A stretch of 64,000 nt of DNA from Symbiodinium natans (taxonomy: Eukaryota > Sar > Dinophyceae > Suessiales > Symbiodiniaceae): contig CAJNDS010001035.1 of NCBI GenBank assembly GCA_905221605.1, forward strand, positions 45,001 to 109,000. The letters are read 5' to 3'. Shown here in pieces: positions 50,501-62,600 of this stretch (positions are counted from its first letter, which is position 1; the number at the start of each line of letters is the position of its first letter). The position numbers were made by a program, and so were the translations under genes. The notes beneath the pieces were generated by a model, which was given only the letters and a program-made list of their open reading frames with translations, was not told the origin of the DNA and ran no database searches.

Positions 50501-51868
50501 AACCCTAAACCCTAAACCCTAAACCTAAAACCCTAAAACCCTAAAACCCTAAAACCCTAAAACCCTAAAACCCTAAAACCCTAAAACCCTAAAACCCTAA
50601 AAAAACCCTAAAACCCTAAAACCCTAAAACCCTAAACCCTACCCTAAACCCTACCCTAAAACCCTAAAACCCTAAAACCCTAAAACCATAAAACCCTAAA
50701 ACCCTAAAACCCTAAAACCCTAAAACCCTAAAACCCTAAAACCCTAAACCCCCCCCCCCCCTCCCCGACCCTCGCGACCTGAAGCTCTAAACTTAACCTG
50801 GCGTTACAGTTCAGGTCTTCAGGGTTTTTTGGGTTTTAGGATTCAGGGTTTAAGGATTGTTGTTTCGTGGGTTAGGGTTACGGGCTCAGGGTTGGGGAAA
50901 TTGTGCATGGCATGTTTGGGGCTGAGCGGCGCCTTTGCCCTGTCAATGCCCGGCACGCTGCATACCCTAAACCCTAAACCCTATAAACCCCATAAACCCC
51001 ATGAACCCTAAACCCTAAACCCTAAACCCTCGAGCCCTCAACCGAAGCTGCCTTGGCCGGCAAGGTCCACCGACGCCTGTCGAAAGTTCAACTGGAAGTT
51101 GGAGCCCTAAACCCTAAACCTAAACGCTAAGCCCGCAACCCTAAACCCTAAACCCGGGACCCTAAACCCTAAAACCCTAAAACTGGAAACCCATGAAGGG
51201 TCCTAATCTTGTGAGGCTTTGTCTCTCTGGCTCGTTTTCAAGCTTGTTTTCGGTCTAAGTTTGCTGGGGGCTGCTGTTTAACTGCTTGTAGATGTTTCAG
51301 GGCTTTTGCGGGTTTGCTGGGTTCATAGGTGTATAAGGCTTATAGGGTTGCAGAGTTTACATAGGGTTTAAAGGGCTTAGAAGGCTTGGAAATCACCGCC
51401 CACACGAAAAGAAACAAATAAGCCCTATATACACCCTAAACCCTAAGCCCTAAGACCCTAGACCCTAAACCCTGAACCCTAAATCCTAGAAGCGTTTACT
51501 GAGCACGGAACAGGCACCTCGGCTGTAGGACTTTGGTGGACTCCGGGTCGTTCAGAAGCCCATGTGGCGGCACTACCTTTCACTGACTTCTTGGGAAGTG
51601 AAGGGTCTAGGGTTTAGGGTTTAGGGTTTAGGGTTTAGGGCTTAGGGGGCTTAGGGGGCTTAGGGGACTTAGGGGGCTTAGGGGGCTTAGGGGGCTTAGG
51701 GGGCTTAGGGGGCTTAGGGGGTTTAGGGGGTTTAGGGGGTTTAGGGAGTTTAGGGGGTTTAGGGGGTTTAGGGGGTTTAGGGGGTTTAGGGGGTTTAGGG
51801 GGTTTAGGGGGTTTAGGGGGTTTAGGGGGTTTAGGTTTAGTTGGGAAGTGAGAGGCTGAAGTAGACCT
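47570..51868 (+). CDS. Exon-like islands of an unidentified plus-strand gene ending near 51.87 kb
   Basis: Plus-strand open islands include ARQPRVVRKFGPVAALTWA (about 47,965-48,025), NSTDDLGLRPGRPSPARHRL (about 48,855-48,945), ATIPPLGEAAMELVWPWG (about 49,960-50,045), EAALAGKVHRRLSKVQLEVG (about 51,043-51,105) and TGTSAVGLWWTPGRSEAHVA followed by ALPFTDFLGSE (about 51,490-51,600). After the 9-mer tract, the repeated TTGGGAAGTGA lets the frame continue as LGSERLK and stop at TAG (about 51,866). No family is recognised. Islands at 48,490-48,620 are open on both strands. Confidence 0.3.
47758..47854 (-). repeat. CCCTAAA array
   Basis: About 14 perfect units in CCCTAAA orientation between two short unique islands. 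Confidence 0.9.
48050..48420 (+). repeat. GGGTTTATG-type variant repeats
   Basis: Degenerate repeats of GGGGTTTATAGGGTTTATGG (48,130-48,380), giving a Gly/Tyr/Val frame. Not considered coding. Confidence 0.75.
48655..48796 (+). repeat. GAGAGAAA microsatellite
   Basis: About 15 units of GAGAGAAA. The Ser/Leu/Phe open frames on the minus strand are repeat translation. Confidence 0.95.
49652..49753. mobile_element. Family C MITE-like element
   Basis: GGGATATTCCCCCTTATACT … TGAAGGACTGCTAGTTTAAA … GGGAACATCCC. A half-copy of the right end is seen near 59,438-59,466. Confidence 0.85.
50520..50752 (-). repeat. CCCTAAAA (8-mer) variant array
   Basis: About 27 units of CCCTAAAA, the complement of the unit at 31,073-31,463, flanked by ordinary CCCTAAA and ending in poly-C. 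Confidence 0.95.
51635..51837 (+). repeat. GGGGGCTTA / GGGGGTTTA (9-mer) array
   Basis: About 22 units of a 9-mer in two homogeneous blocks: first GGGGGCTTA, then GGGGGTTTA. It is the core of a tract flanked by an 11 bp direct repeat (see findings). Confidence 0.95.
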
Positions 51869-51884
51869 AGATGGTAGGTTCGTT

Positions 51885-52105
51885 AGAATACTGATCTATA
51901 TATGAGAAAATCTCTGATTTCGATTCCCTTTGGGGTCCTATATAGTGGTACGGTAGGTTCCCTAAATTCGCGTCCCTTACAATGGATGCTTGTTAGAATA
52001 CTGACACATATATGAGTACTTCTCTAAGTTCGGTTAAAAGGGTCCTAGAAAGTACGGGCCCCTTATGAAAATGGACCGCCAAGAGGGACCCGAATTTAGA
52101 GACCT
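51885..52105. mobile_element. Diverged inverted-repeat element
   Basis: Two copies of TTAGAATACTGA(T/C)C(T/A)TATATATGAG, about 100 bp apart, and inverted GGTCC / GGACC motifs. It may be two nested copies. No coding sense. Confidence 0.45.
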
Positions 52106-52589
52106 GCGCCCATATATGTTGGGTATCCAAAAGCTGGGGGCTAGCAACTTCGGGTTCAGGGTTTAGGTTCTTGACCCTAAAGCCTACACCCGAAACCGTG
52201 ACAGCATCGACTCTGCGGGGGTTGCGCTGCGCTTCGTGTGATTGCGCTGCGGAGAGGGAGCCTTCGCGCATAGGGCTCAATGACGACGAGAGAAACTAAC
52301 AGAGCCTGCGGGCACCTAGGGGAGGGGTTTGGGCTGAGGGCAATGTGCTGATGCGAACTCCTGACGCACCCAAATGCCTCTCGCGCTCGTGCTGATTCTA
52401 ACTTCTTTGGCCCCTTTTGGTGCCATATCGCCTCAACCCTAACCTCTGTACTTACTGTCTGGTTGTTGCAGCCCGGACCTATAGAAGAAACCCTCAACCT
52501 CGTTTCGGTGCCCTAGATTATAGAATAAGCGACCCCAAAGCACCAAGGGCTGAGGGCTTTGGGGGGGGGGGGGGGGGAAATTCTAAACC

Positions 52590-54330
52590 CTAAACCCTAG
52601 CCATAACCCGAAACCCTAAACCCGAAACCCCTGATGACAGAGATACTAGGCAGGACCAGCCCCCCCAGAGTGCCACGCTCGAAGGGCTACTTTTCAGGCT
52701 CGCACCATTCTTCCAAGGAATGGTGTGAAAGCCGGGCAGATTTTTTGGGCTGAACGGGGTTTAGGGTTTAGGGTTTAGGGTTTAGGGTTTAGGTTTTAGG
52801 GTTAGGGTTTAGGGCTTAGGGTTTAGGGCTTAGGGTTCGCAACTAGCTTCAACCTGCACCAAGGATTTGCTGCCTGCATCAGGAGGGAATCCAGATCTAA
52901 GCCTGCCAGACAGTTTTTAGGATTTAGGGGGGAAGTTTAGGGTGTAGGGTTTAGGGTTTAGTTGGGGTTTAGGGTTTAGGGTTTAGGGAGACTGCATCCC
53001 ATCTCACTGGTTCATATAAGGGAAATAGCCCCACACGCCATGCCTCACTTACTGGTTCTGGGTTTAGTGCGGGTTTAGGGGCTCTTCAAGGGGAACTAGG
53101 GGTACCTCCCCCTCTGACCCTTTAGGGATTCTGTGCACCTGATTCGCCTAAACCCTAAACCCTAAACCCTAAACCCCTAGAGCCAGTAAGTAATTCCAGG
53201 GTTTAGGGTTAGGCTGAGGGCAACTTGACATTCAAGCTTACGCAGAAAGCAAAGCCCTGAACCCCCACAAACCTTCAAGCCACACACCCTAAACCCTAAA
53301 CCCTAAACCCTAAACCCTAAACCCTAAACCCTAAACCCTAAACCCTAAACCCTAAACCCTAAACCCTAAACCGCGAACCCTAGCAACCCCAATCCTGGCC
53401 CTACTGGTAAGGCAACTCCCCAAACCCCAACCCCCACCCCCAAGCCATAAACCCTAAACCTCAGCGCTGATGAAGCTACACCTCGTAACCTGTCGTCGGG
53501 TTTAGGGTTTAGGGTTTAGGGTTTAGGGTTTAGGGTTTAGGGTTTAGGGTTCCATTTCGGGGAGTGTCCAAAAATCAGGAACACCTTTGTGGGGCATCCT
53601 TGCAAGGAGGATTCCGCAGGCCGAGTTTGCTTGGAGAAGAGAGTTCATCTTGAGGGGGGTGTAATTCGCGGTTGAGAGTTTGGGGTTGAGGGTCAACATG
53701 TAAAAGGCAACCAGCAAGGGCAAAGTCCTGGGCTATAGGTTGCGATGTTTGGGTTGACTTATAGCGCTCGCCTCGTTATTTTCTGAGCCTCCGCTTCCAC
53801 TACCCAGACAGACCCCCAAGCACAGTTCCTGTTTGTGGGTTTGGGGATTCGTGCCCGGGGTATGTGCAATATCATTCGGCACCCTTCCCCACCCCCCCCC
53901 CCCCTCAAAGGACGGGTGATCAAAATATGAAAGCAACTCTTCAAGACCTTCATCCCCTGCCCCTCATATGACAACAACGTTCTTGGTAGGGAGGCGGGGA
54001 ATCTAAGGAACTCATAACCAACTGACACAAGAGGGGACTGCGTAAGATACTCAATTTTCTAAGGCGCTGTTGCAAAGGCGGGAGGGGGCCTTGAACACAG
54101 GGACCCTGAACCCTCCCCCTAAACTAAATCAAAACCCCAATAATAGGCCCGAAGGGATGAGGCATCAGCCACCCAAACCCTAAAATCTAAACCCCTAAGC
54201 CCCTGAACCCCAAAACCCCAAAGAGCCTAGGGTTTTTAACTTGAAACCGGTCGCAGATTAGGCCTTGAGGCGCCATGATGGGTCCCGGCGCTGGTATGCT
54301 GAGCAGGCGAGAGAGGTTCAAGGGGGTTTA
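52590..54330 (+). CDS. Exon-like islands, plus strand, unidentified
   Basis: Plus-strand open islands include DQPPQSATLEGLLFRLAPFF (about 52,630-52,735, then a stop), SFNLHQGFAACIRRESRSKP (about 52,840-52,920), KIRNTFVGHPCKEDSAGRVC (about 53,550-53,650) and RRHDGSRRWYAEQARE (about 54,265-54,325). They are separated by TTTAGGG tracts in the exon-tract-exon pattern seen in the receptor gene. Frame and order cannot be fixed without transcripts. The opposite-strand open frame at 53,733-54,028 contains a poly-Gly run and is probably spurious. Confidence 0.25.
53288..53373 (-). repeat. CCCTAAA array
   Basis: About 12 perfect units between exon-like islands of the plus-strand region. Confidence 0.9.
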
Positions 54331-54727
54331 GGGTTTAGGGTTTAGGGTTTAGGGTTTAGGGTTTAGGGTTTAGGATTTAGGGCCTAGAGCTCTTAAGCAG
54401 AGGGGGTTTTCAGGGCCGGGGTCTGCAACCCAAGGTTCCCTAACTAACCCCTAAACCCTAAACCCTAAACCCTAAACCCTAAGCATCCCTGAGGTTTCCT
54501 ACCTACCCCCCTTGACTAGCTCATGGTTGGGAGAATACTAGGGTTTAGGGTTTAGGGTTTAGGGTTTAGGGTTTAACATTAAATTCATATTCCTTACTGC
54601 TTTAAGTACCCTTAAAGCATGTAAAGTGGTGTCCAACTATGACAAAGCTGAACCCCCCATCCCTTCAAGAACCCGAAAAAGATGAGTTGGGAAGGGTAGC
54701 GCCCTAAACATGCCCTAAGCTTAGCTG

Positions 54728-54882
54728 TTCAGGGTTCAGGGTTCAGGGTTCAGGGCTCAGGGCTCAGGGTTCAGGGTTCAGGGTTCAGGGTTTAGGGTTC
54801 AGGGTTGAGGGTTCAGGGTTCCGGGTTCAGGGTTCAGGGTGCAAGTTTCAGGTTTCAGGGTTCAGGCTTCAGGGTTTAGGGA
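54728..54882 (+). repeat. GGGTTCA variant array
   Basis: About 20 units of GGGTTCA, with GGGCTCA and GGGTTGA substitutions. Confidence 0.9.
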
Positions 54883-54939
54883 AATGCTCCGGGTGACTTG
54901 GGACAGTTCTTGTTCTGCCACCCTGCTAGCCATAGCTTG

Positions 54940-55105
54940 GTGCCCTTTTTGATCTTGAGGGGATAATAAGGGAACCCCAACCCGAAAAAAAGAAGATATC
55001 TGAGAAAAAAAGGTGTCTTTTGCGGGGTTGTTGCTTTTGGTTAAGGGGATTATAAGGGAACCCCAACCCTAAAAAAAGGATATAAGGGCCTACTCCGAGT
55101 CCTAA
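54940..55105. mobile_element. Family E element with duplicated core
   Basis: GAGGGGATAATAAGGGAACC and, 90 bp on, AAGGGGATTATAAGGGAACC; ends in GGGCCTACTCCGAGTCCTA, as in the receptor intron copy. Confidence 0.65.
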
Positions 55106-55339
55106 AAAGAGTCTGGAAGAAGACAAGAGCACTGAGCTTATCATGCCGAGACACTGCCAGGACAATAGATCTGGACACGCCGTTGAAAAGTGTCAAAAAA
55201 ACAGTGTGAAAAAAGTGTGGAAAGCGCAAACAGTCCAAGAAAGTGCGAACAAGTGCCCCAGGACGTGAACAGTCGAAACGTTCTAAACGTCCCGGATGCG
55301 TGCGAAAAGTGCCAGGACGCGGAACGTCGAAAGTCCAAA

Positions 55340-55730
55340 ATGCTACGACTTCTTTTGCTTGTCGAGTTCTGTTGGCTTGCAGGCGAGGGTTTTGCACGGC
55401 TAGCGGCGAGCGTAGTAAACCACCTACACCCCTAAACCCGAAAATTCGAAAACCCGAAACCCTACGCCCCTACGCAGGATGGGCTACTAGGCTCGATAAT
55501 CCCTAGGGTATCATAGCCCGTCCTGGTATACACCTAAACTCTAAACCCTAAACCCTATAAAGGGCCTGAGTCCTGGTTTGCCCTAGACCCTAGACCCTAA
55601 ACCCTAAACCCTAAACCCTAAACCCTAAACCCTAAACCCTAAACCCACAAGGCCCGGACAAGTGAGCCAACACCACGTTGGACTCCACTGAGGAGGCAAA
55701 GCACAGGGTGGGCACCTCCATGCTTCGTAG
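55340..55730 (+). CDS. Candidate first exon with signal-peptide-like leader
   Basis: An ATG at 55,340 opens MLRLLLLVEFCWLAGEGFAR, a hydrophobic leader with Lys/Arg-rich sequence upstream, followed by LAASVVNHLHP and a stretch of CCCTAAA-like repeat. A further island at about 55,650-55,730 reads KARTSEPTPRWTPLRRQ. The leader resembles a signal peptide, but upstream sequence is open in the same frame (NSRNVLNVPDACEKCQDAER), so the real start could be earlier. No family is recognised. Confidence 0.3.
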
Positions 55731-55854
55731 GGGTTTAGGGTTTAGGGTTTAGGTTTAGGGTTTAGGGTTTAGGGTTTAGGGTTTAGGGTTTAGGGTTTAG
55801 GGTTTAGGGTTTAGGGTTTAGGGTTTAGGGTTCAGGGTTTAGGGGTTTGAGGGT

Positions 55855-56680
55855 CTAGGGCTTCGTAGGGTTTGTTTTTTTTTTTTTTTTGGGGGGGGGG
55901 GGGGGTTAGTGTTCTTGGGGGTTTAGGGTTTTAGGGGGTTCAGGGTTTTGGGGGCTTTTGGGGCTCTTGGTTTTTTTGGGATTTTTTGGTGTTTTGGGTG
56001 TTTTGGGCTTTTGGGGGTTTTGGGGGTTTAGGGATTTAGGGTTTAGGAGTTCTTGGGGGGGTTAAGGGTTTTTGGGGTTTCGGAATTTAGGGGGATTCAG
56101 GGTTTATAGGATTTATGGATTTAGGGTTTTGGGGTTTAGGGTTTTAAGGCTTAGGGATTTGGGTTGTAGGGCTTTAGGCTTCAGGGTTTCAGGACTTGGG
56201 GCTTTGAGTTCTTTAGAGGGGGCTGCGGTTCTTTGGGGATTTTGTGGTGTTGGGGTTTTGGGTTTAGTTTAGAGTTTAGTGTTAAGTTAAGTGCTTTCTT
56301 TGACGTTTTGGTTTAAATTGTTCGGCTTTCGGGCTTCAGGGTTCGTGGCTTCGGGGTGTTCAGGATCTAGGGTGTCGTTCAATGTTGTGGCTTTGCGTCA
56401 ACTTATTGTTTGTTCGGTTTGAAGGCTTTGGGGTTTGCGGGTTAGGGCCGAGTTTAGCGTTTTCGTTTTCAGTGTTCTTTCAGGCTTTAGTTCAGCATTT
56501 GTGCTTTAGGGTTTGCAGCTTCGAGTGCGGGTTTCTGTGCTTTGTTTCGGGCTTCAGGAACCAGGACCGATAGTGTAGAGATATCGACTTCAAAAGGTTG
56601 AGGAGTTTTCGGGCTGAGGGGCTTCAGGGTAGGGGCATTAGGGGCTTTGGGTTTGCTTTTTGGGGTTTTTGGGCTGGTGG
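55855..56680 (+). other. G/T-rich degenerate telomere-like stretch
   Basis: About 800 bp of T- and G-rich sequence with poly-T/poly-G (55,876-55,905) and scattered GGGTTTTGGGG-like motifs grading into unique sequence. The plus-strand frames are biased by composition and no gene is supported. Confidence 0.55.
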
Positions 56681-57984
56681 ACAAATGCAGGGCGAACGTT
56701 GCCTCGCAGCCATTGTCCTGCTACGTAGGAGCAACGCCGAGAATGTCAGGAAGGGGATGGGCTCGGGATGGCAGCAGAAATGGCAGTTCCATCGCTGGCC
56801 GCGGGAGCCCAGGCGTGAAGCAAGTGTGCTGGTTGGAGGGGTAAAACCCTACAATCCTAAACCCCAAATCTAAACCCTATACTAAACCCCTAAACCCTAA
56901 ACACTAAACCCCAAACCCGACAAACCCTGAACCAGTGCCTGGCCAGCGGAGATGCCAGTACCGTAGGCACCATCGCGTGGTCGCGGGGAGAAGACCTATG
57001 CAAAAGCAGGCAATCTGAAAAGGAGGGGGGCGAGGGGTTAGGATTTGGGACTTAGGGCCTCAGGGTCTGTTTAGGGTTTTGGGTTTAGGGTTTAGGGTTT
57101 GGGGTCTAAAGGGATCCTAATGGGAACCCCAAACAGGGAAACCCCAACAATATCGTAGGAATTACAAAGGGAGTGGAAGGACCCTTCCTACCATATTCTT
57201 GGGCTTCCCCGAGACCCTCGCATTTGTGGTTCCTTTCTGTTGGGATATCTGACTGTCTGCTTACAATTCCGCGGCGAACCAAGAAGATACCCTCCTGCAC
57301 CCTAACCCCCCGCCGCCCTCCGCACCCCCCCCCCCGGTGCGGAATTAAAATCAACAAGAAAGCCCTGAGCCCTACACCCTTGACCCTAAACAACCTCCAA
57401 AAGATATGCTTTAACCACTTCCCAGGCTTCTGGGCTTCTTGGCTTGGGGCGGTTTGGCAGCGTACCCTAAACCTGTCAGATCCTTAGGCTCAAGGCCCCA
57501 CTCGTGTCCCATTGAATGGCAGGGGCTGGTGTCAGGCAGGGTTAAGTTAGCGAGTCGTTTTGTGTTTAGGGCTTCGGGTTTGGGGTTCAGTTGTATAGGG
57601 TTCGGGCTTGAGGGTTGAACGTTCTGACGCTTGCAGTTGTAGGTTTTATGGGCTTGAACTGGGGCGGCAGCGTTGAGGGTGATCGTGTCTAGCTCCGGCA
57701 TGGGCAAGCTCTTGGCAATGGCCTGGGGTTCGGCGTTTGTGACCCTAAACCCTAAACCCTAAACCCGAAACCCGAAACCCTAGACCCTCAAACCTAAACC
57801 CTAAACCCTAAACCCTAAACCCTAAACCCTAAACCCTAAGCTTCTTTGGGGTTTGCGGCTCCGGGTTCAAGGTCTCGGGTTGTGTGCCAAGGCTTTTGGT
57901 TGCTCTTGGGGCGCTGGCAGGTCTACGTTCCCTAGCAACCCCCAAACCCTAAACCCCAAACCCCAAACCCCAAACCCCAAACCC

Positions 57985-58925
57985 TAAACCTCTCTTTCAT
58001 ATATAATTTAAATGTTAAGGAGTTACTGGGCAAGGTCATCTTTTTACTGGGCAAGGTCATTTTTTTACTGGGCAAGGTCATTTTTTTACTGGGCAAGGTC
58101 ATTACTGGGCAAGGTCATTTTTTTATTGGGCAAGGTCATCTTTTTGCTGGGCAAGGTCTTTTTTTTACTGGGCAAGGTCATTTTTTACTGGGCAAGGTCA
58201 TTTTTTTACTGGGCAAGGTCATTTTTTTACTGGGCAAGGTCATTTTTTTACTGGGCAAGGTCATTTTTTTACTGGGCAAGGTCATTTTTTTACTGGGCAA
58301 GGTCATTTTTTTACTGGGCAAGGTCATTTGTTTACTGGGCAAGATCATTTTTTTACTGGGCAAGGTCATTTTTTTACTGGGCAAGGTCATCTTTTTACTG
58401 GGCAAGGTCATTTTTTACTGGGCAAGGTCATTTTTTTACTGGGCAAGGTCATTTTTTTACTGGGCAAGGTCATTTTTTACTGGGCACATGGGCAAGGTCA
58501 TTTTTTACTGGGCAAGGTCATTTTTTACTGGGCAAGGTCGTTTCGTCCAAAGGTGTTTAGGATTTCCGGGCCTAATGGTTAGGGTTTCAAGGCCTCACGG
58601 CCTGGTGAGGGCCTCAAGGCCTGCTGTTTAGGGTTTCACGGCCTCACGGCCTGGTATTTAGGGTTTCAGGGTTTCAGGGCCTCAAGGCCTGGTGTTTAGG
58701 GTTTCAGGGCCTCAAGGCCTGGTGTTTAGGGTTTCAAGGCCTCAAGGCCTGGTGTGGCTTGTGTTAAGTGTTTGGTACTACGGCGTGATTGGTGCATCCG
58801 AAGAGAAAATAAGTAACCTTCTATTTTCTTAATGTTATGGGATTCTTTGGGCGGGTGGGTTTTTGTCCGTTGCCTAGATACACTGCTGGCCTAGTAAATG
58901 CTCGAACTTGAGATGCTGAACCCTA
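57985..58925. repeat. ACTGGGCAAGGTC minisatellite, locus 2, with conserved flanks
   Basis: About 25 units between the same left flank (CTCTCTTTCATATATAATTT AAATG) and a right flank beginning GTCGTTTCGTCCAAA. Then follows a block of GGTTTCAAGGCCTCAAGGCC repeats (58,585-58,755), absent from locus 1, and then the shared TTATGGGATTCTTTGGGCGG … GAACTTGAGATGCTGAACCC. Confidence 0.95.
58583..58755 (+). repeat. Tandem repeat GTTTAGGGTTTCAAGGCCTCAAGGCCTG
   Basis: About six units of 28-32 bp that combine a single telomere-type 7-mer (TTTAGGG) with the palindrome-rich CAAGGCCTCAAGGCCT. Confidence 0.9.
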
Positions 58926-59689
58926 AACCCTAAACCCTAAAACCCTCAAGCCCTAAAGCCCTAAAGCCCTCCAAACGCCCAGGTTTGATCCTAAAAGCCT
59001 TTTTTTTCCTGCAGCGGATGCTGGAAGGCCAAAATATTGCCCTCCCCCTAATATTAAACTTAGGGTTTAGGGTTTAGGGTTTAGGGTTTAGGGTTTAGGG
59101 TTTAGGGTATAGCCCCCCATTGTAGATATATTGTAGTTTATTACGGGGTATATAGGGGGGGGGGGTTATCATTGGGGGGGAGGGGATTAGCCTGTTTAAG
59201 TTCAACCTGGAGGGTTTGGGGTTTAGGGCTTGGGGTGTAGGGTCTAGGGCTTATGGTCTGGGGTTGAGGATTTAGGGTTTAGGGTTTAGGGTTTAGGGTT
59301 TAGGGTTTAGGCCCGACCCCCCAAAACCTAAGCCCTAAACTCCTAGAAGTATCAACAGACCCCGGAGTGGGGCCCACGTGGTGTAAAACGACTACCTTGC
59401 TTAAGAACACCCCCCAAAAGGGAGGATAGAGATCCCCATCTTGCCCGTATAAGGAAGAACATCCCGAAATCCCTAAACCTTGAACCCTAAATCCTAAAAC
59501 CCTAAACCCTAAACCCTAAACCTGAAACCCAAGCCCGGGGGGGGGGGGGGGGGGGGTTCTTAAGCAAATTTCGCATGTGGGGTTGTTAAGGTACGCGTGG
59601 GGGTCAGGGCCTAGGGTTTCGGGTCTAGGGTCTATAGGGTTTGGGGCTTAGGGTCTAGGGTATCGGACTTTTGGCCCAGAACCCTTATC

Positions 59690-62600
59690 GGCAAAGGTCA
59701 TGGGGTTCAGGGATCGTTCGTTGCCCATGGCGGCTCCAAACGTTGGCTACCATGAAGTCTGAGTACGTGACCAGCTGCGTCAAGGAGAAGCTATATGTCT
59801 CGCAGCGTGAGGGGGGGGGGTGAGGGGGGCTCTGGTCATGGGGTTTAGGGTGTCAGCCATAACCCCAAGGGGCTAAAATCGGTTTGGCAGAAACAGCAGA
59901 GGGATTTAACACAAGATTCTTCCAGGCGTTATCGTTGTTTCCACGCACTTTAGGGTGGGTTTAGGATTGAGGGTTTGGGTGGAGAGGTTTAGGTCTGAGT
60001 TTCTGGTTGAAGGTCAAGGGGGGCCTTCGGGTGGGGCTTGGGTTCCTCGAAGCTATCTCAGAGATGGTCGTTCCTGGCTACCCTGAAAATGAGGAGCCGC
60101 ACCGTGGAACCATACACCCTCAACTCGAATCTCGAATACAGCCCGAGAATGAGAAGTGCATGAAGTTCGCAGACCCTTCACAAGAAGGGCCCGCACGGGT
60201 TCAGAATGGGCAGCTCCTAGGTAGCCCGCTAACCATATTCATAGCAAGGGTACCCTTGTTCGGGCTGGTTACTTTTCTAAGGCTCTAAGGGTGCCTTGAA
60301 CCAAAAAAGGGCGCAAAAAAAGGGGCACCACTGGGCCCGAAGGCTTTCTAGCCTGCAAACATCTGCTCTCAGAGAGTTGGCTATCCCCACGACCATGACG
60401 ACGCATTTTCACAAATAAGGCCAAGGACTTGTAAGGTTCAGGATGTCGGGTTTAGAAACCCCAAACGCTAAAGGCCGCACCGAACCTTGAACCCTACACC
60501 CTACACCCTACACCCTAAACCCTAAACCCTAACCCTACATGAGGCAAACAACTCAGCAGGGAGGACCGCCGTATTCACCTGGAGCGCCTTCAAGAACTCC
60601 TGCTGGGCTGTTTAGGGTTTAGGGTTTAGGGTTTAGGGTTTAGGGTTTAGGGTTTAGGGTTTAGGGTTTAGGGTTTAGGGTTTAGGGTTTAGGGCTGTTT
60701 TTTTGCAGTCGGGCCGCCTCTTCTTGTCGATGGGACCCAAGGCTGAGGGCTTAAGGTGTTTTTGGGGTAGTTTAGGGTTTAGGGTTTAAGGTTTGGGGTT
60801 TAGGGTTTAGGGTTTAGGGTTAGCTTAGGGCATTTCAAGGCACAGTTCCCGTCTCTCGGGGTTTTGGGGCTGAAGCCTTGGCATTTTTTGGTTTCAAGCT
60901 TCTATTTACTATGGGGCTTCAGGTCAAAGCTTGAGGATTTCAGGATTAGGGTTTAGGGTTCAGGGTTCAGGGTTTAGGATTTAGGATTTAGGGTTCAGGG
61001 TTGAAGGACCGGGTTCCTTTGGTTTGTTCTTCGGGCCTTCATGGCGCAGAGAACAGCAGCGCACGGCAGATTCCCGAGAAGCAGGTGCATGGCGAGAGAA
61101 GTCCCGCGGATGGGTCTAAACCTTAAGCCCTAAGCCCCCGACCCTAAACTCTGAAATCCCTAAACCCCAAACTCGGAAAAACTAAGCCCCAAAACCTTTG
61201 AACCCTAAGCCCTAAGCCCTAAATACCCTAAAAACCAAAAAGCACAAGAAGTCACAAAACCCTAGAACCCTCAATACCCTAAATACCAGAAAAGCCCTAA
61301 ACCCCAAACCCTACAAGCCCTGAACCCTCAGCCCTAAACCCCAAACCCTAAACCCTAAACCCTAAACCCTAAACCCTAAACCCTAAACCCTCAACCCTCA
61401 CTAAGCCGTCAACCCTGACAAAGCCCCTTTCTTGTGAAGCCAGACTCCGGTGTCGATCTTCCGGAGCTCGGCCAGTGCTGCTGACTGATGTCACAACAAG
61501 AAACACCACGACCCCAAAACCTATCCTAAACCCTAAACCCCCAAACCCCTAACCCTAAACCCTAAACCCTAAACCCTAAACCCCTAAACCCCTAAACCCC
61601 TAAACCCCTAAACCCCTAAACCCGGCGGGCGCCAGGGCCGAAGATGGGCCCTTGCACCCCCCCCCCTTCCTCCTTGCCCCCGCTGCTCCTCCCCTCCCGA
61701 AACCCTGACATGACCCCTAGAAAACCCTGAGCCCTCTTCCCCATACCCTACACCCGAAACCCGAAGACCTAAACCCCGAAAATTTCTGGTTGCCCTAAAC
61801 CCTAAACCGCCTAAAGGTAAGGGACCATATTCGATATTGGGGGACCCTCGGCCCTAAACCCTAAACCCTAAACCCTAAACCCGAAACCCGAAGCCCTTTT
61901 CCCTAAACCCCTAAGTCCTCGCCAGGTCCTGGCGCGTCACCGTGCGCCTGGGCTTCACAAGGGAGCCCCGAAGCTGTCGCGTTTGGGGTTTGGGGTTTGG
62001 GGTCTAGGGTTTCGGGTTTGGGGTTTGGGGTTTAGGGTTTAAGGTTTAGGGTTTGGGGCTTGGGGTTTGGGGCTTGGGGTTCGGTCGGACTTGCGCCGTT
62101 CGATCCATGAAGCAGGACATTGCCTACTGGGGCGACACGAACCATCGACGCATCGCGGCTCAGTTTGTCTCGGGATTCTACCTTGGGCCCTTAAGGTTGG
62201 GACCCCTTTCCCTAAGGGTCCAGCATCGTCTCTTAAAGCGGCCGAGCAGACCAAGATGTTGGCGCGGTAAAGTGCAAATTGCTTTCTTAAAGAAACAAAA
62301 CGAGCTTTAGCATGGTAAGGCGGCAGCAGTTTGGGGGGGTTTGGGGTTTGGGGTTTGGCGTTTGGGGTTTGGGGCGTTTGGGTGTGGGGGTGTGGGGTTT
62401 GGGGTGTGGGGTGTGGGGTGTGCGTTTTAGGGGGGGGGGGGGGGGGGGGGGGCAAGAGTCTGTTTGTTTCGTTTTTTTTTTTTTTTTTTGGGGGGGGGGG
62501 GGAGTTCGCTGTTAGGGATTGAGGTTTAAGGCTTCGCGTTGCTTCACTGTTCTGGGGGGGGGGGGGGGGTCAAACGAGTCTCCATAATCGCTTGACGCCC

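Noticed and set aside
62312-62522. Gly/Val/Trp-rich open frames on the plus strand
   Set aside because: Composed of GGGTTTGGGGTTTGGGG repeats and G/T homopolymers.
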